This document shows, in pieces, positions 1 to 9,432 of a stretch of 53,395 nt of DNA. The position numbers and the translations under genes are program-made. Each line of letters begins with the position of its first letter. The first letter of the stretch is position 1. A model generated the notes under the pieces. That model was not told the DNA's origin, made no database searches, and worked only from the letters and a program-made list of their open reading frames with translations. Location of the stretch: assembly GCA_012329065.1 (NCBI GenBank), contig JAAXPZ010000060.1, forward strand, positions 1-53,395, in the 5' to 3' direction. Origin of the DNA: Sulfurovum sp. GTDB lineage: Bacteria > Campylobacterota > Campylobacteria > Campylobacterales > Sulfurovaceae.

Positions 1-42
1 AAGTATAGGTTTCAAAATGGTTACAAAAGGCAAGAGATCCTA

Positions 43-84
43 AAATGAAGCTCCTTGATTCAAGGGTACGAGGTATCTTCATTT
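43..84 (-). terminator. Putative terminator/compound hairpin after the CopD-like gene
   Basis: Arms AAATGAAG (43-50) and CTTCATTT (77-84) are complementary, and the enclosed segment contains a second palindromic stem CCTTG/CAAGG. On the minus strand the outer stem runs into TTTT. It lies just after the stop of the gene at 100-549 and could end the lepA transcript. The large internal loop makes this only moderately convincing. Confidence 0.4.
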
Positions 85-99
85 ACCTATGCGGTAGAC

Positions 100-549
100 T
101 TAAAGTATATTCCTTATCAAAATACCATAATGCATCACAAAAAGATTGAAGAACAATATAAGCATCGATGAGGCTCTTGATATCAAATGCTCTGCTCTTG
201 TTCGCTCTTTATTGTTTGTTTTGTAGGCTATTACGAAGTGTATAATAGTGACAACAGTCAGCAGTAGAACCAAGATAAATTTTTTGGTGATGGCATCTGA
301 TATGGCAACTGAGCTATCAAAGAAGAGCATATCAAAAAGAGAATATTTCACAGCCAAAAGTATACCTGTAGAGAGCAGTACTATAAGTGCACCCAATTCA
401 AACCAGCCAAATATAGGTCCTACATGGGGATAAACTTCTTTTTGTGCTTTTTTATCTCGTAGAGTGATGCCTAGTATAAACATAAATACCGATCCCCCCA
501 GCCATGAAAAAGCAGCAATCATATGAAAATGAAATAAAAATGCTTCCAA
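100..549 (-). CDS. Small four-helix membrane protein, CopD-like
   Basis: A 149-residue protein that is almost entirely hydrophobic, with about four membrane segments (roughly residues 5-28, 48-70, 88-110 and 123-147). Histidines in or near helix 1 (HFHM) and helix 4 (MHYG) resemble the haem- or copper-binding membrane proteins of the CopD/DUF families, but no diagnostic motif identifies a function. The start is TTG at 547-549, chosen because AAAGGA lies six bases upstream and no ATG gives a full first helix. It begins nine bases after the lepA stop, so the two are probably co-transcribed. The role is unknown. Confidence 0.6.
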   Translation of the reverse strand: MEAFLFHFHMIAAFSWLGGSVFMFILGITLRDKKAQKEVYPHVGPIFGWFELGALIVLLSTGILLAVKYSLFDMLFFDSSVAISDAITKKFILVLLLTVVTIIHFVIAYKTNNKERTRAEHLISRASSMLILFFNLFVMHYGILIRNIL

Positions 550-558
550 ATTTATCCT

Positions 559-2370
559 TTAATTATCTAGCTTAAGCACAGCCATAAATGCCTCTTGTGG
601 GACCTGTACTTTACCTATGGATTTCATTCTTTTTTTGCCTGCTTTCTGCTTGTCTAGTAGTTTTCTTTTTCTGGTGATATCTCCACCATAACATTTGGCA
701 GTCACATTTTTTCCCATAGATTTTACATTGGATCTAGCAATGATATTACTGCCGACACTTGCCTGAATCGCCACTTCAAATAATTGCCTAGGGATCAACT
801 CTTTAAGTTGTGCCACAAAAGCAAGTCCTCTACTTCTAGTCTTCTCTTCAGGAACAATGATAGACAGTGAATCAACTATGTCTCCAGCTACTCGAATATC
901 TAGCTTGACCAGCTTCCCAGACCTGAACCCTATAGGCTCATAATCAAAGCTGGCATATCCTTTGGTGATAGATTTGAGCTTGTCATAAAAATCCATGACG
1001 ATCTCATTCATAGGGATATCATATTCTAACAACACTCTTGTCTCATTAAGGTAATCCATTTTGATCTGTATGCCGCGGCGATCATTGAGTAGCTTGATTA
1101 GATTACCAACATACTCCTGTGGTGTCAATATCGTAGCCTTGACATATGGCTCAAAGATGCTATCTATCTTCTGTGTTTCTGGTAATTCGCTCGGATTTTG
1201 TATTTCTACCTCTTCCCCATCTGTTTTTTTAACTTTGTACACAACTGTGGGTGCAGTAACAATAAGCTCAAGGTTAAACTCCCTCTCTAGCCGCTCTTTG
1301 ATCACTTCCATATGTAACATTCCCAAGAATCCTGTTCTAAACCCAGAACCTAATGCCATGGAGCTTTCAGGCTCAAAACTAAGAGAAGAGTCGTTTAGTT
1401 TTAACTTATTAAGTGCATCTCGCAAATCTTCAAAACGGTCTGTCTCTATAGGATAAATTCCTGCAAAAACAAAAGGTTTTGCAGGCTCAAAGCCACCAAC
1501 AGGCTCTGTGGTAGGATTCCTAGCGTCAGTAATCGTATCGCCTACTTGAAGCTTATCTACAGTTTTGAGCCCCATGACCACGATACCTATCTCTCCAGTG
1601 CGTATCTCATCAGTCTTGATGGGAGCAATTGGATTTGGATACATCAGACTGAGTACCTGATTTTCTTCTTTGGAACCCATGACTTTAAGCATCTGTCCTT
1701 TTTTGATACTACCATCAAATATTCTGACAAGTGCCAATGCCCCTAGATAATTATCAAACCAACTATCATATATCAAGGCTTTGGTTGGAGCGATACTATC
1801 TCCCACTGGTGCAGGAATCTTTTCTATAATTGTATCTATGAGTTCTTTTACACCTTCTCCTGTTTTTGCCGAAACTAGACTATGTTCTGTTGCGTCTATC
1901 CCAATCGCTTCTTCTAGCTCGCCAAGTACTCTGTCTGGGTCTGCAGCAGGAAGATCAATCTTGTTGACCACAGGGAGTAACTCTAAATCATTTTCTATGG
2001 CAATATAGACATTGGCTATAGTCTGAGCCTCAACTCCTTGAGCCGCATCCACAATCAGCAGTGCGCCATCACTAGATGCCAGTGATCTACTAACCTCATA
2101 TGAAAAATCTACATGACCTGGAGTATCTATGAGATTGAGAATATAATACTCTTCATCTTTGCTATAGTCTAGCCTGACTGACTGAGCTTTGATCGTAATG
2201 CCTCGCTCTTTCTCGATATCCATTGTATCCATGACCTGCGCTGACATCTGCCTGTCAGAGACTGCACCACACTCTTGTATGATACGATCTGCTAGTGTAG
2301 ATTTTCCATGATCGATATGAGCAATGATTGAGAAATTGCGTATATTTTTCTGTGGTACTTTATCTGCCAT
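559..2370 (-). CDS. lepA: Elongation factor 4 (LepA), ribosomal back-translocase GTPase
   Basis: This 603-residue protein is full length for LepA/EF4, a translational GTPase that binds ribosomes and promotes correct elongation or initiation under stress. All GTPase motifs are visible: G1 AHIDHGKST near residue 17, G3 DTPGHVDF near residue 83, and G4 NKIDLP near residue 136. They are followed by the EF-Tu-like domain 2, the EF-G III/V-like domains, and the LepA-specific basic C-terminus rich in Arg and Lys ([18 protein letters not shown]). It is separated from prs by 59 bases and leads into the small membrane protein downstream. Nothing unusual was noted. Confidence 0.98.
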   Translation of the reverse strand: MADKVPQKNIRNFSIIAHIDHGKSTLADRIIQECGAVSDRQMSAQVMDTMDIEKERGITIKAQSVRLDYSKDEEYYILNLIDTPGHVDFSYEVSRSLASSDGALLIVDAAQGVEAQTIANVYIAIENDLELLPVVNKIDLPAADPDRVLGELEEAIGIDATEHSLVSAKTGEGVKELIDTIIEKIPAPVGDSIAPTKALIYDSWFDNYLGALALVRIFDGSIKKGQMLKVMGSKEENQVLSLMYPNPIAPIKTDEIRTGEIGIVVMGLKTVDKLQVGDTITDARNPTTEPVGGFEPAKPFVFAGIYPIETDRFEDLRDALNKLKLNDSSLSFEPESSMALGSGFRTGFLGMLHMEVIKERLEREFNLELIVTAPTVVYKVKKTDGEEVEIQNPSELPETQKIDSIFEPYVKATILTPQEYVGNLIKLLNDRRGIQIKMDYLNETRVLLEYDIPMNEIVMDFYDKLKSITKGYASFDYEPIGFRSGKLVKLDIRVAGDIVDSLSIIVPEEKTRSRGLAFVAQLKELIPRQLFEVAIQASVGSNIIARSNVKSMGKNVTAKCYGGDITRKRKLLDKQKAGKKRMKSIGKVQVPQEAFMAVLKLDN

Positions 2371-2429
2371 CTATTTCCTTGATAGTGGACAGATATTCAA
2401 TCTGCCCCTACATTATTTTTATCCTAAAT

Positions 2430-3368
2430 CTATGAGTGTAGCACGAATAGCGAATTGACGCTCTCGTTATTTTGTACTCTTCTTATTACCTCTCCAAGCA
2501 TAGATGCTGTAGAGAGCACTTTGACTTTCGGGCTCATTTTTTTGAGTGGTATTGTGTTGGCAACTACTAGCTCATCAAGCTCACCCTCTTCTATACGCTC
2601 ATATGCTGGCCCAGAAAGCACTGGGTGCGTACAGCATGCCATCACAGAAGTGGCACCAAGATTTCTGAGTGCTTTTGCACCTTTCATCATAGTTCCAGCT
2701 GTATCTATCATGTCGTCGATCAAGATTATATCTTTGCCCTCTACATCACCAATAACATTCATCACCTCTGCTTCATTTGCCTTTTCTCTTCGCTTGTCGA
2801 TGATGACCATATCAAGCTCTAGTTCTTTGGCAAAATATCTAGCTCTGGCGACCCCACCTACATCTGGAGAAGCTATGACAGGATTAGGGAAGTTTTTGGC
2901 TCTTATATAGTCCATAAAGAGGATCGCTCCATAAAGATTGTCAACAGGTATATCAAAAAATCCTTGAATCTGAGATGCATGAAGATCAACAGTTACCATT
3001 CTAGTAATGCCAGCTGTCTCCATCATGTTAGCAACTAGCTTGGCAGTAATAGGCACTCTAGGAGCTGCCTTTCTATCCTGTCTGGCATAGCCATAATAAG
3101 GTACTACAGCGGTGATAGATTTAGCTGACGATCGCTTCAACGCATCTGTCATAATCAGCAACTCCATCAAGTTATCATTTGCAGGTGCACATGTGGGTTG
3201 GACGATAAATACATCTTTTCCTCTAACACTCTCAGAAATCTGAACAGATATCTCTCCATCAGAGAACCGCTTGATAGTCACTGCAGAGAGTGGCATCTCT
3301 AGATATCTGGCTACCTCATTAGATAGTGCTCCATTTGCCGTGCCTGAAAAAAGCATATAATTACCCAT
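2430..3368 (-). CDS. prs: Ribose-phosphate pyrophosphokinase
   Basis: A 312-residue enzyme of the class I PRPP synthetases, which converts ribose 5-phosphate and ATP to PRPP for nucleotide, His and Trp synthesis. Visible family signatures include the N-terminal FSDGEISVQI segment, YYGYARQDRK, the DLHASQIQGFFD metal/ATP region, and the PRPP-binding loop DDMIDTAGT. The length matches the bacterial family (about 310-315). The start ATG at 3366-3368 is preceded by AGGTAGG. It is transcribed toward lepA and divergently from the DUF2062 gene. Confidence 0.98.
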   Translation of the reverse strand: MGNYMLFSGTANGALSNEVARYLEMPLSAVTIKRFSDGEISVQISESVRGKDVFIVQPTCAPANDNLMELLIMTDALKRSSAKSITAVVPYYGYARQDRKAAPRVPITAKLVANMMETAGITRMVTVDLHASQIQGFFDIPVDNLYGAILFMDYIRAKNFPNPVIASPDVGGVARARYFAKELELDMVIIDKRREKANEAEVMNVIGDVEGKDIILIDDMIDTAGTMMKGAKALRNLGATSVMACCTHPVLSGPAYERIEEGELDELVVANTIPLKKMSPKVKVLSTASMLGEVIRRVQNNESVNSLFVLHS

Positions 3369-3492
3369 CTACACCTACCTTATTATTGTAAAGTATGGCA
3401 TTTTACAGTATTGTTGATAAAAAAGCGGTGATTAAAACCTTATTGAAGTTGTTAATGATTAAACTGTCATCATCAAAAGACGAGCACAGCAT

Positions 3493-4005
3493 ATGATACG
3501 AAAAGTTTTTAAGAAAAACAGAGACAGACCACAAGGAAAGATAGATAGATTTATAGAGAAGTATAATCTTCCCAGAGAATATCTTTCCATCAACCGTAAA
3601 TCAATCTCCAGAGGCATATGGATTGGTCTGTTTTGGGGCTTTATTCCTATGCCGTTTCAGATGGTTGGAGTAATGGCATTAACACCATTTTTCAAATTCA
3701 ATGTCCCTATAGCCATGGCAATGGTCTGGCTCTCCAATCCCTTCACTATGCCATTTATGTACTATGCAGAATATCTCACAGGAAATCTGATACTTGGCTG
3801 GGAGCACACAAAACATATAGAGCTCACCATGCAGTGGTTTAAGACAAATTGGGACCATATTGTTGTGCCACTATATGTTGGTGCTGCATTCTACTCTGTT
3901 GTAGTCTCAACACTGATTTATTTCTTGATCAACTGGCTATGGATTCGCTCAGTAAAAGAAGAACAAAAAAATAGAATCAATAAACCCACAAAAGAGAATC
4001 GATAG
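3493..4005 (+). CDS. DUF2062 domain membrane protein
   Basis: A 170-residue protein matching the DUF2062 family pattern: a basic N-terminus, then WIGLFWGFIPMPFQM, a Trp/Pro-rich membrane hairpin with MVWLSNPFTMPFMY, and a C-terminal hydrophobic helix followed by a charged tail. Homologues are small inner-membrane proteins of unknown function, sometimes near glycosyltransferases. It is transcribed alone on the plus strand and converges on the methyltransferase gene. If the frameshift in that gene is corrected, only six bases separate the two stops. Confidence 0.85.
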   Translation: MIRKVFKKNRDRPQGKIDRFIEKYNLPREYLSINRKSISRGIWIGLFWGFIPMPFQMVGVMALTPFFKFNVPIAMAMVWLSNPFTMPFMYYAEYLTGNLILGWEHTKHIELTMQWFKTNWDHIVVPLYVGAAFYSVVVSTLIYFLINWLWIRSVKEEQKNRINKPTKENR

Positions 4006-4011
4006 AGCATA

Positions 4012-4663
4012 CTATTTATAGTTCTTATTTTTTCTAATGACAACTATATTTTTTTCATTATCTCCTATATATTTGCATCCGTGAATCTTGCACAATACTT
4101 TAAATGTCTGGGATCTGAAAAAAAACTATGTGAGTAGGGTCTTGATGATAGTACCACCTTTTAAATATATCTGAATTGTTGGGATGAAATTGTGTCTGTA
4201 TTGCCAGATATCCATGCTGTTCTAGTCTCGAAAGTAGTCTAACGAAGACTTCATCTGGTCTATGTAAATGCTCAAATACTTCTGTAGACACAATAAGTTC
4301 ATATTTTTTACTATCATATGTTGTATTGGGGTGGTATAGGGGGTCATAGTAGGTAGATTTTATATTCATATTATTTAACATATTGACCAACAGTGTACTT
4401 TTTCCACAACCAAAATCTAGTGCTGACTCTGGACTGCCCACCAGAGGCAATACAAAATCCAAAAATCTCTGATAATAGGCTTTGTAGCTCTCACTGCCCT
4501 CGTCATTATCGTGCAAATCATAACGAGCCTTCTGCTTCTCTATCGATGAATAATTTTCTAGAGATTTAAAAATATATTCACAGCCCAGACAATAATAATA
4601 GACTATACTTGTTGTTTCATCTGTAAAATATTTTGTCTTTTGACTACAAATATGACAGTCCAC
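4012..4663 (-). pseudogene. Class I SAM-dependent methyltransferase, frameshifted at an A8 run
   Basis: The N-terminus carries a CxxC pair (residues 4-7) and a second CxxC-like pair, then a class I methyltransferase core with the SAM loop LDFGCGKSTLL (near residue 82) and the post-I acidic segment. The uninterrupted frame runs 4100-4663 (187 residues) and ends abruptly after HIVFF. Removing one base from the run of eight A at 4118-4125 (T8 on the coding strand) restores about 35 more residues ending at 4012-4014, including RSQTFKVLCK and a closing NIVVIRKNK strand, as expected for the family. So the gene is either phase variable, decayed, or affected by a sequencing error. Substrate is unknown. 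It lies 12 bases downstream of selD, and a selenium-linked role is only suggested by position. Confidence 0.75.
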
Positions 4664-4675
4664 CGCTAAAGCTTG

Positions 4676-5707
4676 TTACTTGAGAACTAATTCATAGTCA
4701 CCCAAGGGCAACACTTCTCCGATAATAGAACTATAACTATAGCCCTCATCAACAAGTCGCATCCTAAGGTCATCTGCATCTTCTGGAGCCACTGCCATGA
4801 GAAGTCCTCCAGAAGTTTGTGCATCGTAGAACAAAATATCATCTTTATCAGAAACCGCGACATTTGTCTTAGGTTTTAGATAAGATTTATTTTTGTGAGA
4901 CCCTCCTGGTATAACACCCTGCTCTGCCATGATGAATGCATTGGGTAAAATAGGAATAGCATCATAGTCAAAACTTAGCGTAAAGTTTCCAGCACTCATC
5001 TCACAAGCATGTCCTGCCAAGCCAAAGCCAGTGATATCAGTGCAAGCATGTACCTCATAATCCCTCATCACTTGTGAAGCTTTCTGGTTGAGTTGAGCCA
5101 TTATTGTCGCTATTTGTACTATCTCATTGTTCTCTAGCATATCCGCTTTGATGGCAGTAGTCAGCACTCCCATGCCTAGTGGCTTAGTCAAAATGAGTAG
5201 ATCCCCTTCTCTTGGAGTATTGTTGCGATATATTCTCGCTGGATGAACCATGCCTGTCACACTCAGCCCATAAAGCATCTCAAGTGCACCCACAGTATGA
5301 CCACCCGCTATCACTCCGCCACACTCGGCTATCTTGTTTTGCCCACCTGCAAGTATCTCATCTAGGATTTTATTGCTTAGATTACAGTTATCAAAACAAA
5401 CCACATTCATAGCAGTCAGCACATCAGCACCCATAGCAAAGATATCACTAAGGCTATTGGCAGCAGCTATCTGTCCATACAGGTATGGATCATCTACTAC
5501 AGGAGTGATGAAATCTACAGTCTGCACTATCGCTCTGTGCTCATCTATTTGATAAACAGTAGCATCTTCGCTACCCTCTATACCCACTATCAAGTTCTCA
5601 TCACTGCAATCGAGCTTGCCTATGATATTGTCTAGCTCACCCGGAGCCAATTTGGCAGCTCAGCCCGCAGCTCTAACAAACTTGGTCAGTTTTGCATTGT
5701 TGTTCAT
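4676..5707 (-). CDS. selD: Selenide, water dikinase (SelD), itself a selenoprotein with in-frame UGA
   Basis: SelD makes selenophosphate from selenide and ATP, the selenium donor for Sec-tRNA. The frame continues upstream of the apparent start through a TGA at 5660-5662 to ATG 5705-5707, which has TAGGAGA upstream. This gives 343 residues, with Sec at position 16 inside the conserved active-site context G-U-A-A-K-L-A-P-G. The rest is typical: DxxxVQTVDFITPVVDDPY, AANSLSDIFAMGA, GGHT, DITGFGLAGH and a C-terminal AQTSGGLL. A hairpin fitting a bacterial SECIS lies at 5632-5650, downstream of the UGA. Annotation from the first sense start would lose the catalytic residue. Confidence 0.96.
5632..5650 (-). 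promoter_or_regulatory. Putative SECIS hairpin of selD
   Basis: Counting the U of UGA as 0, bases 12-18 and 24-30 can form a seven-pair stem including wobbles (core GCTC/GAGC) with loop CGGGT at 19-23. This is close to the place where the E. coli fdhF SECIS presents its GGUCU loop. Placement is inferred by hand and no folding energy was computed. Confidence 0.5.
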
Positions 5708-5852
5708 ATATTTTCTCCTAAGAAAAATTAACTTAATTTGGAAAATGACAGATTATGTAATGCGGAAAGGAATTTCGTATCACCAATTGTCTGCTCTATC
5801 CAAGAGTCTATTCGAAATCTAAGTGAATAATGATACTATAAATTTATTAAAG

Positions 5853-5886
5853 AAAAAGGCAACAGTAGATTATTTCTTCTGCTGCC
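5853..5886 (-). terminator. Rho-independent terminator of the small lipoprotein gene
   Basis: Arms GGCAACAG (5858-5865) and CTGCTGCC (5879-5886) form an eight-pair stem with one G-U pair. It is followed on the minus strand by TTTTT (complement of 5853-5857). It begins ten bases after the lipoprotein stop codon. Confidence 0.75.
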
Positions 5887-5895
5887 AAAGAGTTT

Positions 5896-6072
5896 TTATT
5901 GCTGTGTTTTGCTCTCTTTAGTAGTCTCGTTTTTGGGAGTCTGTGCTGTGTCTGCACTCTGATTTTGAGTTGCTTGTTTTTTCATGCCTTCGTCCGTTTT
6001 TGAGCCACCATCACAAGCAATAAAAAATATTGCTGATAGAGCCAATGCCGATTTTAAAAGTATGCTTTTCAT
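5896..6072 (-). CDS. Small lipoprotein of unknown function (58 aa)
   Basis: The frame encodes 58 residues. It has a classic lipoprotein signal: a Lys-containing start, a hydrophobic core of about 14 residues, then a lipobox ending FIAC at Cys20. The mature part is a short hydrophilic tail rich in Gln, Thr, Lys and Asp with no fold signature. ATG 6070-6072 is preceded by AAAGGAA at good spacing, and a terminator follows directly, so it looks like a single-gene unit. It is divergent from selA. Function cannot be assigned; short Gln/Thr/Lys-rich lipoproteins are common in this phylum. Confidence 0.75.
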   Translation of the reverse strand: MKSILLKSALALSAIFFIACDGGSKTDEGMKKQATQNQSADTAQTPKNETTKESKTQQ

Positions 6073-6135
6073 AGAATTTTCCTTTCGTGTGATACAATTA
6101 ATATCATCCCCATAGGATGAAACCTCACCCTTAAG

Positions 6136-6218
6136 TATAATTTAAAAGTATTACTTTACTATTAGCAGCATTTTTGCTTCATAGTAAAGGGCACCTCTAA
6201 AGCTTCATCAGATATAAT
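6136..6218 (+). promoter_or_regulatory. selAB upstream region: two -10 boxes flanking a hairpin
   Basis: TATAAT occurs at 6136-6141 and 6213-6218. Between them CTTTACTAT (6154-6162) pairs perfectly with ATAGTAAAG (6181-6189), and an inner stem AGCA/TGCT (6164-6167/6175-6178) closes a short loop. If transcription starts after the first box, the hairpin lies in the selAB leader. The second box would bypass it. Confidence 0.45.
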
Positions 6219-6267
6219 AAATCATAAAATATCCAAAAGCCGTGTGCTTTAAACAAAAAGGAACTTC

Positions 6268-7602
6268 ATGAATGTTTTAAGAGACCTTCCCAAAATTGAT
6301 AAATTTGTTACTCTTCCTGCCTTTTTTGGACTCAGTAATACTCTATTAACCCGTATCGCCAAAGACCAAATAGAGGCTTTGAGAATTCGTATTCTCTCCA
6401 ATAAAACTACTCAGATAGACCATGAGTCTCTCATCCAAGAGGTACTAGATAGCTATCATACACTACTAGCACCCTCGCTAAAACCCCTCATTAATGCTAC
6501 GGGGGTGATTTTGCATACCAATATGGGCAGAAGTCTAATAGACCCAGAGATATTAGATAGAGCTTCAAGAGTACTATGCAACTACTCCAATCTAGAGTAT
6601 AACCAATCCAAAGGATGTAGAGGTGAGAGATATGAGCATGTTAGTAAACACTTAAGAGCTCTGCTTGGTGTTGAGGATGTGCTCGTAGTCAACAATAATG
6701 CATCTGCTGTGTTTTTAGTACTAAATACTTTCGCAAAAGGCAAAGAAGTAGTAGTAAGCCGTGGTGAGCTAGTGGAGATAGGTGGTAGCTTCAGGATACC
6801 AGAGGTGATGAGCCAAAGTGGAGCTATCTTGCATGAAGTGGGGGCTACCAACAAGACCAAAGCTTCTGACTATGCCAATGCTATCAATGAAAATACCGCC
6901 ATCCTTATGAAAGTACACCGATCCAACTTTACAATAGAGGGCTTTAGTAGCGAAACAGAATATGCCGACATCAAAACACTCTCCAAGGAACATAAGCTAA
7001 TCGACTATTACGATTTAGGCAGTGGATATATCCCCACCCTGCCTTACAATTTAAGTAATGATGAACACCCTATATCTAAGGTTTTGGAGGATGAGCCTAA
7101 TCTCATTAGCTTTTCTGGCGATAAGCTCTTTGGCTCTGTACAGGCTGGTATCATAGCTGGTAAAAAAGGGTTGATAGACGAACTCAAAAAGAATCAACTG
7201 CTACGAATGCTAAGAGTGGATAAAATAACACTGAGTATTCTCGAAGAAACCATCAAAGCTTATCTAGAAGAAAGATATGATCTTATCCCTACACTCAAGC
7301 TTCTTTTCACTGATACTGATGAGCTTCAAGATAGGGCTGAGATGATGAGAAAAGAGATAGGCAGCGAAATATCTGATGTCATCAAGACAAGTACGGTCAT
7401 GGGTGGTGGAACACTGCCCAACAAAGAGTTTCCTACTATCGCCTTACATATTCATGGTAAAGCTACAAAATTAGAGAGGTATTTTAGGGCTAGGGATATC
7501 ATCGGTCGTATTGAGAGAGATATGTTCCTGATAGATCTTAGAGCTCTGGAATCAAAGTATGACCAGCAGATAATAACTGCTGCCAAGGAGTTTTTATCAT
7601 GA
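6268..7602 (+). CDS. selA: L-seryl-tRNA(Sec) selenium transferase (SelA)
   Basis: A 444-residue PLP enzyme that converts seryl-tRNA(Sec) to selenocysteyl-tRNA(Sec) using selenophosphate. Family features are INATGVILHTNMGRS near residue 76, the N-N-N-A-S-A substrate-contact segment, and the PLP-lysine region SFSGDKLFGSVQAG near residue 280. There is also a C-terminal R-x-D segment. The start ATG has AAAGGAA upstream. Its TGA stop overlaps the selB ATG (ATGA), indicating translational coupling. Length is slightly below the E. coli protein (463) but includes the N-terminal domain. Confidence 0.98.
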   Translation: MNVLRDLPKIDKFVTLPAFFGLSNTLLTRIAKDQIEALRIRILSNKTTQIDHESLIQEVLDSYHTLLAPSLKPLINATGVILHTNMGRSLIDPEILDRASRVLCNYSNLEYNQSKGCRGERYEHVSKHLRALLGVEDVLVVNNNASAVFLVLNTFAKGKEVVVSRGELVEIGGSFRIPEVMSQSGAILHEVGATNKTKASDYANAINENTAILMKVHRSNFTIEGFSSETEYADIKTLSKEHKLIDYYDLGSGYIPTLPYNLSNDEHPISKVLEDEPNLISFSGDKLFGSVQAGIIAGKKGLIDELKKNQLLRMLRVDKITLSILEETIKAYLEERYDLIPTLKLLFTDTDELQDRAEMMRKEIGSEISDVIKTSTVMGGGTLPNKEFPTIALHIHGKATKLERYFRARDIIGRIERDMFLIDLRALESKYDQQIITAAKEFLS

Positions 7603-9431
7603 GACATATTATCATAGGTACAGCTGGACATGTAGACCATGGCAAGACTGCACTCATCAAGGCTCTCACAGGCTTTGAGGGTGACAGTACTGAAGAAGAA
7701 CGCAGAAGAGGTATTACTATAAACCTAAGCTTCAGTAGTCTGAAAAACTCTGATACCAACATTGCCTTTATCGATGTTCCAGGGCATGAAAAGTTAATCA
7801 AAAACATGATTTCTGGTGCTTTCGGGTTTGATGCCAGCCTGTTAGCAATAGATGCTACTGAGGGCATCATGCCACAAACTGCTGAGCACATACAGATATT
7901 ATCTTTGGTAGGAGTGTCCAATATCATCATTGCCTTGACCAAAAGTGACTTGGTAGATGACAGTATTGTAGAAAAAAGAAAAGAAGAACTAACAAAATAT
8001 ATCGAGAGCTTCAAGAGACTTAAACTAATAGATATCCTCCCTACTAGCATCTATGATGAAAATAGTATCGAGGAACTAAGGTCAGCTCTTTTTGCTCTAC
8101 CAGAGATAAAACGAAGAGAAGATGGACTTTTTCGTTACTATATCGACCGAAGCTTTTCTATATCGGGTGCTGGAGCTGTAGTTACTGGTACTGTACTTGA
8201 TGGAGAGATAAAAGTAGGTGACAAGGTCACTGTCGCAGAATATGGCAAAGAGATACAGATAAGAAATATCCAAGTACACGATCAAGACTGCGAAATAGCC
8301 ACTGCCTCACAAAGAGCAGCCCTAAATCTACAAAGCCCAAAGATGGCACTAAAGAAGGGCTTACTCCTCACTCGTAAAGGTTTCTTGAGAGGTTTTCACT
8401 CCATTGATATATGGGTACAATCAATAGCGGGTCATGAGATACGACATGACACAACTGTGCAATTTTTCATAGGAACCAAGCAGATCGAAGCAAAAATACT
8501 ACTTTATGGCGAGAGGGAAAGTATAGAGCAAGGCTTTGCCAAGCTTAGATTCAAAGAGAAAACCTATTTGGTTTTTGATGAGCCTTTTGTATTAAGTCTT
8601 TCTGGCAGAGTTACAGCTGGAGGTCGAGTTGTAAATCCTATAGATGACCCCATAAAAAAACGACTCAAGCTTCCACTACTAAAAACACTCAAAGATAAAA
8701 ACTTCAAGCAAGCCTTTCAACTGCTCGTATCTACCCACAAGAGAGGCTTTGGTCTCATCTCTTCTAACCAACGATTTGGGCTCAACCATGATGAAGCACT
8801 TATTATTGCCAAAGAGCTAGATGATGTGTTTGTAGATGAAAAAGGACTTGTTGTTTACCCAATACAAGTCATGGGTGAACTTCATGATAGTATTTTAGAT
8901 ATCTATATAAAAAACCAATACGCCCTGCTCTCTGCCAAGTCAATATCCCTCAAAACTAGATGGGCAAGTGAGTCTTTGGTTGAGCATATATTACAAAATA
9001 TGGTGAAGGAGGATATTTTAAAATATGAGAATGGTGTATATAAAAATGCCAATATTGTTATCAATGATATTTCTACTCTTATATTAAATAATATCTATGA
9101 TATATTGGACTCTGGTGGCATTATGCCTGATGCTCCATACAACATCTATGACAGCTTGGACTTGGATAGAAAGATGGGAGATGATGCACTCAAAAAACTT
9201 ACTAAATCTCGAAAAGTTATCAGACTAGCACATAACCTTTTTGTCAGCTATGAAAGCTTGAGTTCTCTTATGAGCAAGCTCAAACAGATCATAAGAAATG
9301 AAGGCTATGTCGAGCTTGCTAACTTCAAGCAACACTTTCCTGAACTCAGCCGAAAATATCTCATAGCATATCTCGAATACCTAGACAGACAGAGCGGAAT
9401 TAAAAAAGATGGCAACAGAAGGAGTATGTAG
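7599..9431 (+). CDS. selB: Selenocysteine-specific elongation factor (SelB)
   Basis: A 610-residue translational GTPase that delivers Sec-tRNA to UGA codons marked by a SECIS hairpin. The G1 motif GTAGHVDHGKT is at residues 7-17, followed by the switch ERRRGITINLSF, G3 DVPGHE, and G4 TKSDL. EF-Tu-like domains II and III follow, then a long C-terminal region from about residue 370 with winged-helix character, which in this family binds the SECIS loop. It overlaps selA by four bases and is followed immediately by the gene at 9433. Its presence supports reading the four interrupted genes here as Sec-encoding. Confidence 0.97.
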   Translation: MRHIIIGTAGHVDHGKTALIKALTGFEGDSTEEERRRGITINLSFSSLKNSDTNIAFIDVPGHEKLIKNMISGAFGFDASLLAIDATEGIMPQTAEHIQILSLVGVSNIIIALTKSDLVDDSIVEKRKEELTKYIESFKRLKLIDILPTSIYDENSIEELRSALFALPEIKRREDGLFRYYIDRSFSISGAGAVVTGTVLDGEIKVGDKVTVAEYGKEIQIRNIQVHDQDCEIATASQRAALNLQSPKMALKKGLLLTRKGFLRGFHSIDIWVQSIAGHEIRHDTTVQFFIGTKQIEAKILLYGERESIEQGFAKLRFKEKTYLVFDEPFVLSLSGRVTAGGRVVNPIDDPIKKRLKLPLLKTLKDKNFKQAFQLLVSTHKRGFGLISSNQRFGLNHDEALIIAKELDDVFVDEKGLVVYPIQVMGELHDSILDIYIKNQYALLSAKSISLKTRWASESLVEHILQNMVKEDILKYENGVYKNANIVINDISTLILNNIYDILDSGGIMPDAPYNIYDSLDLDRKMGDDALKKLTKSRKVIRLAHNLFVSYESLSSLMSKLKQIIRNEGYVELANFKQHFPELSRKYLIAYLEYLDRQSGIKKDGNRRSM

Positions 9432-9432
9432 C

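Noticed and set aside
1061-1456. Long plus-strand frames opposite lepA and other genes
   Set aside because: They lie antisense to well-conserved proteins, have no ribosome sites and no recognisable domains.
5709-5850. Possible tRNA-Sec gene near selD because of a TTCGAAAT stretch
   Set aside because: No acceptor stem, anticodon arm with TCA, or long variable arm could be built on either strand.
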